From Bacteroidota bacterium (GTDB taxonomy: Bacteria > Bacteroidota > Bacteroidia > Chitinophagales > UBA10324): a DNA stretch of 6,841 nucleotides. Positions 1 to 6,841 of this stretch are shown here, piece after piece (position 1 is the first letter of the stretch; each line of letters starts with the position of its first letter). The notes beneath the pieces are model-generated. The model did not search any database. It worked only from the letters and a program-made list of their open reading frames with translations, and was not told the DNA's origin. The translations under genes and the position numbers were made by a program. The DNA lies in the NCBI GenBank assembly GCA_003455275.1, contig DMRR01000205.1:1-6841 (forward strand). Direction: 5' to 3'.

Positions 1-1331
1 GTTTATGGCTTGATTCAACCGATCAGGGACTTTTTCGTTTGAAGAATTCGAAAGACAAAAATTTTATTCATTACGATTTGCAAAATGGATTGCCGAGTAT
101 TCATCTTTCAAGCTTGTGTGCTGACAAAGCAGGAAATGTGGTTGTCGTATGCCAGGAAGGTGTAGCCGTTTTTAATTTAGATGCTGATCAATTCAATTGG
201 TATCAGTCGAATGAAGGAATCACATCAGTAGATGCAGATCTTAACACAACCTCACTTGCACCGGACGGAAGCGTATGGATAGGCGGAAAGAATGAATTCA
301 TTATGATGAATACTTCGCTAGGAAAGTATCGCATCACACCGTTTCTAATGCTGGACGGAGCAAAAGCAATGCTTGAACCATTCGACATTTCAACTTATCA
401 AAACATACAGGCAAGCAAGAATCATGTATCATTTTCATTTAATGGTATTTGGTTCAGTAATCCATCTGAGGTTTCATTTCAATATAAATTAGAAGGATGG
501 AACCGTGACTGGGTCAGTACAAAGGATCACAGCGTAAACTTCGCGAACCTTGATGCGGGTCGTTATACATTTCGCTTGCGATGCTCTCGCACGGGTGATT
601 TTTCCAGAAGCAAAGAATTGAATTATCAATTCGCAATTTTAAATCCGCTCTATCTTCAATGGTGGTTTGTTCTGATCGTTCTGGGAGTTCTGATTATTTT
701 AATTTGGCTCTTCTTGCGATTCCGCGACCGAAGAATGAACATTCTGCAGAAATTAGAAAAAGAAAAAATTGCATCACAACTTGAAACACTGAAAAACCAG
801 GTAAACCCTCACTTCCTGTTCAATAGTTTTAATACTCTCGCCAATATAATTGATGAAGACAAGGACAAAGCGGTTGATTACATAGAAAGAATGACTGATT
901 TCTTCAGGCAAATTCTTATTCACCGCGAAAAAGATTTAATCACATTGCACGAGGAAATGGAAATCATCAATGACTATGTCTATCTTCAAAAACAAAGATT
1001 CAATGGAGCTTTACAAACTCAAATCAGTATTTCTGAATCTGATGCCGAATCACATCTGATACCGCCACTTGTAGTTCAGTTATTGGTTGAAAATTCGATT
1101 AAGCATAATGCACTCACTTCTCAAAAACCATTATTAATTGAGATCTTCTTCGATGGTGAAAATTTTACTGTCCGTAATAATTTAAATCCTAAACTCACAC
1201 GCGAACCATCAACCGGAACCGGCTTACAAAACATTTCTCGCCGAATGGAAATGCTTGGATTGGACGAACCTGAAATAATTAAGAATGAAAATTACTTTAT
1301 TGTTAAACTAAAACTTCCCATAAAAGCATGA
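1..1331 (+). CDS. Sensor histidine kinase, Reg_prop/Y_Y_Y/LytS-type, 5'-truncated by window edge
   Basis: Membrane sensor kinase that would autophosphorylate on histidine and pass the phosphate to the regulator encoded next to it. The frame stays open to base 3, so the true start lies outside the window. A TTG at 39 opens the longest in-window reading, but it sits inside a propeller repeat (LWLDSTDQGLFRLK) and is not a believable start. Counting from that TTG: residues 1-100 are the last two-component propeller repeats, about 125-199 a Y_Y_Y domain (YKLEGWNRDW), 204-227 one membrane helix, 230-252 a short charged linker. The His_kinase (PF06580-like) region follows, with NPHFLFN and the presumed phospho-acceptor H258. 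The ATPase domain has an N-box (ENSIKHN, 351-357) and a glycine box (GTGLQNI, 393-399). The propeller should be periplasmic and the kinase cytoplasmic. The ligand is unknown. All kinase motifs look intact. Confidence 0.93.
   Translation, partial: LWLDSTDQGLFRLKNSKDKNFIHYDLQNGLPSIHLSSLCADKAGNVVVVCQEGVAVFNLDADQFNWYQSNEGITSVDADLNTTSLAPDGSVWIGGKNEFIMMNTSLGKYRITPFLMLDGAKAMLEPFDISTYQNIQASKNHVSFSFNGIWFSNPSEVSFQYKLEGWNRDWVSTKDHSVNFANLDAGRYTFRLRCSRTGDFSRSKELNYQFAILNPLYLQWWFVLIVLGVLIILIWLFLRFRDRRMNILQKLEKEKIASQLETLKNQVNPHFLFNSFNTLANIIDEDKDKAVDYIERMTDFFRQILIHREKDLITLHEEMEIINDYVYLQKQRFNGALQTQISISESDAESHLIPPLVVQLLVENSIKHNALTSQKPLLIEIFFDGENFTVRNNLNPKLTREPSTGTGLQNISRRMEMLGLDEPEIIKNENYFIVKLKLPIKA
1328..1331 (+). 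other. ATGA start/stop overlap coupling kinase and regulator
   Basis: The TGA of the kinase (1329-1331) overlaps the ATG of the regulator (1328-1330). This supports one mRNA and coupled translation of the two partners, and explains the lack of a separate ribosome binding site for the regulator. Confidence 0.9.
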
Positions 1332-2104
1332 TACGAATTTTAATTATTGAAGACGAAAAACCTGCTGCTCAGCGGTTGCAAAAAATTCTTCAGCAAATTG
1401 GTGAAGAGTTTGAACTGATTGCACATCTCGAATCCATAGAAGATTCAATCAAATGGTTTAAAAAAAATACTGCGCCTGATCTGGTGTTTTTAGATATTGA
1501 ATTAGCTGATGGAAACAGCTTCGGGATTTTTAAAGAAGTAAAAGTTCTTTGCCCCATTATTTTCATAACTGCTTACAACCAATATGCAATTGATGCTTTT
1601 AAAGTAAATAGCATTGATTATTTATTGAAACCAATTAAGAAAGAAGATCTTGAATATGCATTGCAAAAATTTCATGCGACCACACGCCGCAGCGAACCCG
1701 ATTATTCTGCGCTGTTAAAAAACCTGGTGAATAAAGAATATCAGAAGAGAATTGTTGTCCGTTACGCCGATGTAATTAAGACAGTTGATATAGAGAACAT
1801 CGCTTTCTTTTATACTGAAGAGAAATACACTTTCCTATTCACTTTCGATAATCAGAAATACCCGATTGATTACACTCTTGATCAAATCGATCACATGGTT
1901 GATCCTCAAAAATATTTTAGAATAAACCGGCAGGTGATTATCAATTTCAAAGCAATTGAAAAAATGATTGCATACTCTAAGGCGAGGGTTAAACTAATTC
2001 TAAAACCGCTACCTGCATTTGAAACAGTCGTAAGCACCGAACGCTCGCCATATTTTAAAGAGTGGTTGCTTGGTTTTCCGAATACAATGAGAATTGATAA
2101 ATAA
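1328..2104 (+). CDS. LytTR-family response regulator
   Basis: A 258-residue cytoplasmic DNA-binding response regulator, normal length for REC-LytTR proteins. The receiver domain (about 1-115) shows the acidic pair E8-D9, the phospho-acceptor D56 in DLVFLDIEL, T81 in FITAYN and K101 in LLKPI. The LytTR DNA-binding domain (about 138-249) starts at QKRIVVRYAD and contains the typical FRINRQVIINF stretch (197-207). The ATG at 1328 is chosen because it gives a complete receiver fold, and its ATGA overlaps the stop of the kinase gene by 4 bp, the usual sign of translational coupling. It should be the cognate partner of that kinase. LytTR proteins bind direct repeats in promoters; no target repeat pair was identified in this window, so the regulon is unknown. 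Confidence 0.95.
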   Translation: MIRILIIEDEKPAAQRLQKILQQIGEEFELIAHLESIEDSIKWFKKNTAPDLVFLDIELADGNSFGIFKEVKVLCPIIFITAYNQYAIDAFKVNSIDYLLKPIKKEDLEYALQKFHATTRRSEPDYSALLKNLVNKEYQKRIVVRYADVIKTVDIENIAFFYTEEKYTFLFTFDNQKYPIDYTLDQIDHMVDPQKYFRINRQVIINFKAIEKMIAYSKARVKLILKPLPAFETVVSTERSPYFKEWLLGFPNTMRIDK

Positions 2105-2186
2105 AAATCATTCCTTCACAAATTTCTGAACTGCAACATCTCCGTTTTCAAATTCAACTTTCAGAAAATAGATTCCGGAAGAAAAT

Positions 2187-2219
2187 GATTTAAGATTTAT
2201 GATTTCGGATTTAAGATTA
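2187..2219. repeat. GATTTNN heptamer tract inside the T9SS sorting domain
   Basis: Plus strand shows GATTTAA, GATTTAT, GATTTCG, GATTTAA and the partial GATTATT at 2187, 2194, 2201, 2208 and 2215, an exact 7-bp period. Three units make 21 bp, so the encoded peptide repeats every 7 residues: NLKS at 510-513 and again at 517-520. The tract is coding on the minus strand. The sorting domain keeps a normal spacing between GRKIF and SGIYF, so the tract does not appear to lengthen it. Confidence 0.75.
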
Positions 2220-3625
2220 TTTTTTGATTGAAATATTTTTCTTCCAACCGCATCTGTAATTTCAATATGGTGAGGAGAAATTTCATTGGGTATTTCTATA
2301 GTTAGATTTTCGGTGGAGGGGTTGGGGAAAATCATTAATTTATAACTATTATCTGGGTTAGAAATACCAGTTTGTCCCGAACAATATTTGAAAATAATAG
2401 AACCATTGATTGTATCATTCGGATAATAAATTGTATCGCCAGAAAAGGAAATAAAATTGCCCCTTGCTTCTCCTCCCACATATACCCCACCTTCATTATC
2501 AATTGCACACTGATATGTACTTCCATTTATATGCGGTGAAGTAAATTCATTAATGTTCCCATTCAAATCCATCTTCAATAAAAACATTGAAGTATCAGTT
2601 TTAGTGAAAGGACCAAAATTTGCATCTCCTGCTACCCATCCGGACATCCAAATTGCATTTTCATTTTGATACAACAAGTAAGACGGTGCTTGTCCAACAT
2701 TGATATTTGAATTTCCGGTTTGCTTTACCCAAATCAAGTTTCCGGAAGGTGAATACTTGCAATAAAAAAATGTTCCATTCGCTATATCAAGATTATTTCC
2801 ATCAATAGAAAGGAAGGTGTCCATTACCCCTGCTACATATACATTGTTTGATGAATCTGAAACGATGGAATAGGAAGGAGAGAATGCTGAAGGGCCAGTA
2901 ACTCCTTTAATCCAATTGCAAACTCCTGAGGAATCAAACTTTGCCCAGTATGATGATAAACCTGTTGCGCCTGTATTTGTAAAACTTGTTGCACCGAAGG
3001 AAATATCCTGCAGCAAGTAACCAGTTATTAGTTCGTTATTATCTTGATCAAATGAAATTCCCCATGCCCGTGAACTCGGAGTTGGTGCTGTTCCTGTTGA
3101 ATTCACAGCCCAAATTACATTCCCGTTAAAATCAGTTTTAACTAAGAAAGCAGAATTTGCTGTGGATGAAGTGAGTATATGTGAGTCAAAATTCAAAACT
3201 CCTTTGAATCTTCCAGTGAGGCAAATCTGATTTAATGAATTGATTGCAATACCATGACATTGCTTCGTACTGCCAGTCCCTAAATAATTTTTTGCCCAAA
3301 CCAAAGTTCCGTTCAAATCGAACTTGGCAAGGAATATACTGTAGTTTGCAGGGGAAGAAAGAAAGGAGGTCGGATTAAACCTTATTGTGTCGTAATAAAC
3401 TCCGGCAATAAAAATGAAATCATTTTTTTGTGCTATCACCGGCGCAAATGAAGAACCAAATACTTCAAACTGTTTTGCCCATTGAATTGCGCCACTTGAA
3501 TTGAATTTGTTCAGGTAAAAACTTTGTGGGCTGTAAGTATTAACAAGAGTAGTTCCCCCAAATGCAATTGCTGAATCAAATGAACCAGTTGTAAAAACAT
3601 TGTTGTATTGGTCAGTTGCAATTCT

Positions 3626-3628
3626 CTA
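3626..3628 (-). other. In-frame amber codon in the propeller gene
   Basis: Plus-strand CTA at 3626-3628 reads TAG in the frame that joins the signal peptide (start 3745) to the rest of the protein. The frame is unchanged on both sides and both sides fit the protein family: LSYSA before, RIATDQYNNVF after. The equivalent place in a later repeat (SSRAWGISFDQDNN, residues 224-237) has Trp, so a single G-to-A change from TGG would explain it. Confidence 0.85.
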
Positions 3629-3817
3629 AGCACTATAACTTAAATGAATAGATGGCTCACTTGATTCAATCCAACTTGTGCACTGTACATTGCTTTGATT
3701 TTGAAAAAATAAAATGGTGATTAGTAATGAAGATAGAATTTTCATATGGGTTAATTTTGTTTATGGAAATTTAATTCGATTTAATTAATCTGAACTATTG
3801 AATTTACTAAAATCAAA

Positions 3818-6175
3818 TCAGTTGCGCAAAGGCTTCCCTGTTTCCAAAGTGAATTTGATTCGCTCCATTGTTTTTTTGGTTGTTACAAGGGAGAGAAATG
3901 CTTCGCGCTCCAGATCGAGTAAATATTGCTCGCTCACCTTTGTTGGAGAAGTTAAATCGCCGCCACACATTACAAATGCAAGTTTTTCTGCAACTAATTT
4001 ATCGTGTTCAGAAATATATTGTCCGGTAAGCATTGCATTCATTCCGGTATAAAAAGCACCAAGTGCCGAGCGACCAAGTACAGTAATATCTGTTCGCTGT
4101 TGCGGCATGGTGTAACCTGCATCACTCATTTCAATCACAGCAGATTTGGCTTCAGCAATCACGCGGCTTTGATTCATCACAATACGGTCGCGATTGGTTT
4201 TCAGAATATCCATATCAAATGCTTCGGCTGCTGAGGTTGCAACCTTTGCAGTGGCAATGTTCATGAATCGCTTTTGCAATTCCGGAAATTCAATTTCACC
4301 TTCTGCATACGCATCACTCGCGCGCAGTGTCATTTCTTTAGAACCGCCACCGGCAGGAATAATTCCGATACCGAATTCAACCAAGCCGATATAGGTCTCA
4401 GCACTTGCCACAACTTTATCAGCATGAAGCGTGAACTCGCATCCACCACCGAGCGAAAGATGATGCGGCGCTAACACAACAGGAACGGATGAATAGCGAA
4501 TGCGCATACTTGTGTTTTGAAAAATGCGCGCTGCAAATTCCAACTCATCATACTCCTGATCAATGGCGAGCATCAGCATCATGGCAATGTTTGCGCCCGC
4601 AGAAAAATTTGTTCCATCATTTCCAATCACCAACCCGCGAAAATCTTTTTCCGCAATCTCAATGCTCTTGTGAACTCCTTCGAGCACTTCGCTGCCAATG
4701 CTGTTCATCTTGGTTCGAAATTCGAGATTCGCCACTCCGTCACCAATGTCGAGCAATCGTGTTCCGGAATTTTTCCAAACAACTTTATCGGAAACATTTT
4801 CGAGAAGAATAAAATTATCAGTGCCGGGAATGGCTTCGTAATTTTTTGTCGCAGGGTTGTAGCATTTCTTTCTTCCGTTCTCGGTGATGTAAAAAGATCT
4901 TTTACCGGAAGAAATCATTTCATAAATCCAATGCGCAGGTTTGTGTCCTGCAACTTCCATTGCTTTAACAGTTTGTTCAACACCCACAGCATCCCAAGTT
5001 GCAAACGGACCGAGTTCCCAGCCGAAGCCGGCAATAAGTGCATCATCGAGGCGATAAATTTCATCTGAGATTTCTGGAATGCGATTGCTCACATAAGCAA
5101 ACAGTCCGTAAAAAAATGCACGATAAAAATCTCCGGCTTTGTCATTTGCTGAAATTGCAATTCGCATTTTCTCTCGCAGGTCATCTGTCTTTTTTAAATC
5201 ATCGAGAGCTGAAAATTTTGGTTTCGGATTTAGTGCATATTCAAATGTTGCGGGATTGATTGCATGAAATTCTTTTTTGCCCGAAGCGTTTTTCACCACT
5301 TTAAAAAATCCCTGCTTGGTTTTATCACCGAGCCAATTGTTCTCAACCAACTTTTGTACGAACGCAGGAATGTGAAACAACTCACGCGCTTCATCATCAG
5401 GGCAACTTGCATAAACAAAATTTGCCACCTTCACGAGTGTATCAATTCCAATCACATCTGCAGTGCGGAAAGTTGCTGACTTCGGGCGGCCGATTGCAGG
5501 GCCGGTGAGTTTATCAATTTCATCAATAGTGAAATTCATTTTCTCCATCAAATGAAAAATACTCATCACTCCATATACGCCAACCCGGTTTGCAATAAAT
5601 GCGGGAGTGTCTTTACATAAAACTGTTTGCTTGCCGAGAAACAAATCACCGTAGTGCATCAGAAAATCTGTTACACTTTTATCAGTATCAGGAGTTGGAA
5701 TTATTTCGAGCAATCGTAAGTAGCGCGGCGGATTGAAAAAATGTGTGCCACAGAAATTTTTTCGGAAGTCATCGCTTCTTCCTTCACTCATTAAATGAAT
5801 AGGAATAGATGAAGTGTTACTTGAAACGAGAGTTCCGGGCTTGCGATATTTTTCTACCTCATCAAATATTTTTTTCTTGATATCGAGATTCTCGACCACC
5901 ACTTCCATCACCCAATCGCTCGCAGAAATTTCTTTCATGTTGTCAGTGAAATTTCCGGTACGGATGTGTTTTGCAAAATCTTGTTTGAAGATTGGTGACG
6001 GATTTGATTTCAGCGTTGCAGCGAGTGCATCGTTAGCAATTTTATTTGGCTTGTCGCCTTCTGATTTCATATCGAGCATCAGCACCTGCACACCAATGTT
6101 TGCAAAGTGACACGCAATGCGTGAGCCCATTACACCACTGCCGAGTATGGTTACTTTAGAAATGTTTCGGTTCAT
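3818..6175 (-). CDS. fadN: FadN-type 3-hydroxyacyl-CoA dehydrogenase / enoyl-CoA hydratase
   Basis: Bifunctional cytoplasmic beta-oxidation enzyme of 785 residues: hydrates trans-2-enoyl-CoA and oxidises the resulting 3-hydroxyacyl-CoA with NAD. The dehydrogenase comes first and the hydratase last, the reverse of E. coli FadB and the order of Bacillus FadN, whose length (near 790) it matches. Residues about 7-190 are the NAD-binding domain, with GSGVMG (12-17), the SSNTSS loop (118-123), H145 in GTHFFNP and E157 as the likely catalytic His/Glu pair. About 192-420 hold the dehydrogenase C-terminal domains. About 472-660 are the crotonase fold, with the oxyanion-hole stretch SAGANI (525-530), GGGCE with E580, and E600 in GLVEFG, the two glutamates expected for hydratase activity. 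The ATG at 6175 starts just before the Rossmann strand; no Shine-Dalgarno is seen. The gene looks intact. The acyl-CoA synthetase lies upstream on the same strand; no thiolase follows. Confidence 0.95.
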   Translation of the reverse strand: MNRNISKVTILGSGVMGSRIACHFANIGVQVLMLDMKSEGDKPNKIANDALAATLKSNPSPIFKQDFAKHIRTGNFTDNMKEISASDWVMEVVVENLDIKKKIFDEVEKYRKPGTLVSSNTSSIPIHLMSEGRSDDFRKNFCGTHFFNPPRYLRLLEIIPTPDTDKSVTDFLMHYGDLFLGKQTVLCKDTPAFIANRVGVYGVMSIFHLMEKMNFTIDEIDKLTGPAIGRPKSATFRTADVIGIDTLVKVANFVYASCPDDEARELFHIPAFVQKLVENNWLGDKTKQGFFKVVKNASGKKEFHAINPATFEYALNPKPKFSALDDLKKTDDLREKMRIAISANDKAGDFYRAFFYGLFAYVSNRIPEISDEIYRLDDALIAGFGWELGPFATWDAVGVEQTVKAMEVAGHKPAHWIYEMISSGKRSFYITENGRKKCYNPATKNYEAIPGTDNFILLENVSDKVVWKNSGTRLLDIGDGVANLEFRTKMNSIGSEVLEGVHKSIEIAEKDFRGLVIGNDGTNFSAGANIAMMLMLAIDQEYDELEFAARIFQNTSMRIRYSSVPVVLAPHHLSLGGGCEFTLHADKVVASAETYIGLVEFGIGIIPAGGGSKEMTLRASDAYAEGEIEFPELQKRFMNIATAKVATSAAEAFDMDILKTNRDRIVMNQSRVIAEAKSAVIEMSDAGYTMPQQRTDITVLGRSALGAFYTGMNAMLTGQYISEHDKLVAEKLAFVMCGGDLTSPTKVSEQYLLDLEREAFLSLVTTKKTMERIKFTLETGKPLRN

Positions 6176-6181
6176 TTTATC

Positions 6182-6353
6182 AGTATCAAGTATAAAGACA
6201 CAAGTATCAAGATTTAATCGTAGCGATTTATTGAGAGTATCAAGAGAATTATGTGATTAATTTTTATTGTTTGGTTTTAGTATCGAATATCAATTCATAT
6301 GTATTTACTGCTACATACATCTTGCTACTTGATACTTGTATTCACTTGCTACT
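6182..6353. repeat. Degenerate AGTATCA heptamer repeats forming inverted arms between acyl-CoA synthetase and fadN
   Basis: Left arm, plus strand: AGTATCA, AGTATAA, AGACACA, AGTATCA, AGATTTA in consecutive 7-bp steps from 6182 to 6216. Right arm, minus strand: AGTAGCA (6353-6347), a 10-base degenerate stretch, then AGTATCA, AGTAGCA, AGATGTA and TGTAGCA from 6336 down to 6309. An extra AGTATCAAG lies at 6236-6244. The arms are inverted, with a perfect 12-bp pair at 6200-6211 and 6328-6339 and 10-bp outer ends (6182-6191 and 6344-6353) with one mismatch. The repeats fill nearly the whole spacer. A transcript reading from the synthetase gene into fadN could fold here, but there is no GC-rich stem with a U tract, so it is not called a terminator. 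No clear promoter is seen in it. Confidence 0.75.
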
Positions 6354-6354
6354 C

Positions 6355-6841
6355 TCATTCTCTATACATCCCCTCAATCTCATTCTCATATTTTTTCTCA
6401 ATAAATTTTCTCTTCAGTTTCAGAGTCGGAGTCAATTCCCCTTCTGCAATTGTCCATTCATCAGGAACAAGAGTGAATCTTTTTATTTGCTCGCTGTGGC
6501 CAAATAGTTTGTTGTTCACCTCCACCAACTCATTGTATTTCTTTTTCACCTCATCATTCAGCACCATCTCCTTTGTATTAGTGAACTTAATTCCATGTTT
6601 CTCACACCACACTCTTAAGTTATTGGATGATGGAACTATCAATGCCGCGGGAAATTTTCGGTTCACTCCCACCACCATCATTTGCTCAATCAATAATTCT
6701 TCTTTGAATTTATTTTCAATCGGCTGCGGCGCCACATATTTTCCTCCTGAAGTTTTAAAGAGTTCTTTTTTTCTGTCAGTGATTTTTAAAAATTTATTCT
6801 GAACAAATTCACCAATGTCGCCGGTGTGAAGCCAGCCATCT
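6355..6841 (-). CDS. Long-chain acyl-CoA synthetase (AMP-forming), C-terminal part, truncated by window edge
   Basis: C-terminal 161 residues of an ANL-superfamily acyl-CoA synthetase, which activates fatty acids to acyl-CoA through an acyl-adenylate. The frame is open to base 6840; the GTG at 6735 is only the Val of GGKYVAPQPIE. Visible residues, counted from 6840: DGWLHTGDIG (1-10) with the conserved Asp that holds the AMP ribose; DRKKELFKTSGGK (22-34), the hinge before the C-terminal lid domain; VAPQPIEN (36-43); and LTPTLKLKRK (136-145), where the catalytic lysine (probably K141) lies. The DRKKELFKTSGGK and LTPTLKLKRK forms are typical of the long-chain (FAA1-like) branch rather than acetyl-CoA synthetase. 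Such proteins are usually near 600 residues, so about three quarters is missing. Stop TGA at 6357-6355. It probably feeds acyl-CoA to the FadN-type enzyme encoded next on the same strand. Confidence 0.92.
   Translation of the reverse strand, partial: DGWLHTGDIGEFVQNKFLKITDRKKELFKTSGGKYVAPQPIENKFKEELLIEQMMVVGVNRKFPAALIVPSSNNLRVWCEKHGIKFTNTKEMVLNDEVKKKYNELVEVNNKLFGHSEQIKRFTLVPDEWTIAEGELTPTLKLKRKFIEKKYENEIEGMYRE

Larger units (their letters stand above)
2108..3745 (-). pseudogene. Secreted seven-unit propeller protein with T9SS type A sorting domain, interrupted by in-frame TAG
   Basis: The reading frame starts with ATG at 3745 and ends with TGA at 2110-2108, 545 codons in all, with one stop (TAG) at codon 40. 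The longest uninterrupted part opens at a GTG (3439) and runs to 2108 (443 codons), but that GTG lies inside a repeat and leaves no signal peptide. Full frame: residues 1-21 a signal peptide (MKILSSLLITILFF then a polar stretch), about 22-456 seven repeats of roughly 60 residues, and about 463-545 a Por_Secre_tail-like domain beginning MIFPNPS and containing GRKIFQS and SGIYFLKV. The repeats follow the pattern N-x-[VI]-x-x-x-G ... K-[FY]-[DN]-x-x-G-x-x-x-W. Proteins with this tail are exported by Sec and then by T9SS to the surface or outside. The function of the propeller is unknown. Nonsense mutation, sequencing error or strain variation could each explain the TAG. Confidence 0.85.

Noticed and set aside
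39..41. TTG at 39 as the start of the sensor kinase
   Set aside because: The frame is open upstream to base 3 and encodes LWLDSTDQGLFRL, a typical propeller repeat, so the gene begins outside the window.
3437..3439. GTG at 3439 as the true start of the secreted protein
   Set aside because: It lies inside a repeat unit, has no ribosome binding site, and leaves the T9SS-tailed protein without a signal peptide; the in-frame ATG at 3745 supplies one.
3766..3794. Bacteroidota-type promoter for the propeller gene (minus strand TAAATTTC with TTC 18 bp upstream)
   Set aside because: It resembles the TAnnTTTG and TTG boxes, but both lack their G and such matches are common in AT-rich DNA.
4004..6110. 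Several plus-strand open frames opposite the fadN-type gene
   Set aside because: They are antisense to a gene with strong family motifs throughout, and their translations look like no protein family.
6182..6353. CRISPR array or intrinsic terminator in the repeat-rich spacer
   Set aside because: Units are 7 bp with no unique spacers between them, and there is no GC-rich stem followed by a U run.
6733..6735. GTG at 6735 as start of a small 126-residue protein
   Set aside because: The codon is the Val of the acyl-CoA synthetase stretch GGKYVAPQPIE and the frame continues to the window edge.
6253..6802. Plus-strand open frames of 84 and 167 codons over the spacer and acyl-CoA synthetase
   Set aside because: Most of their length is antisense to the synthetase or lies in the heptamer repeats; the hydrophobic translation is a by-product of the AT-rich DNA.

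Overview
The window reads as a piece of a Bacteroidota chromosome. The pointers are a type IX secretion (T9SS) type A sorting domain, a two-component pair of the Reg_prop/Y_Y_Y/LytS-type kinase plus LytTR-regulator kind common in that phylum, AT-rich spacers, and starts without clear Shine-Dalgarno sequences. No lower rank can be supported from the sequence.

Left part (1-2104, + strand): the 3' part of a membrane sensor histidine kinase whose reading frame runs off the left edge, followed by its LytTR response regulator. The two genes share an ATGA, so they are very probably co-translated partners. The regulated target is not visible here.

Middle (2108-3745, - strand): a gene for a secreted repeat protein with a signal peptide, seven repeat units that look like a seven-bladed propeller, and a C-terminal T9SS sorting domain. 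The frame is interrupted by an in-frame TAG at codon 40 (3626-3628). Alignment to its own internal repeats suggests this was TGG (Trp). The gene converges on the response regulator with only 3 bp between stop codons.

Right part (3818-6841, - strand): a complete FadN-type bifunctional beta-oxidation enzyme (3-hydroxyacyl-CoA dehydrogenase followed by enoyl-CoA hydratase), preceded upstream by the C-terminal part of a long-chain acyl-CoA synthetase that runs off the right edge. Together they would activate fatty acids to acyl-CoA and carry out the hydration and NAD-dependent oxidation steps. No thiolase or acyl-CoA dehydrogenase is in view.

The 178-bp gap between these two genes is filled by degenerate 7-bp repeats of the AGTATCA type, arranged as outer inverted arms. 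A second 7-bp-period repeat, GATTTNN, lies inside the coding sequence of the T9SS sorting domain. I found no RNA gene, CRISPR array, transposase or convincing terminator. The most interesting signals are the nonsense codon in the propeller gene and the two heptamer repeat tracts; nothing here proves a wholly new system.
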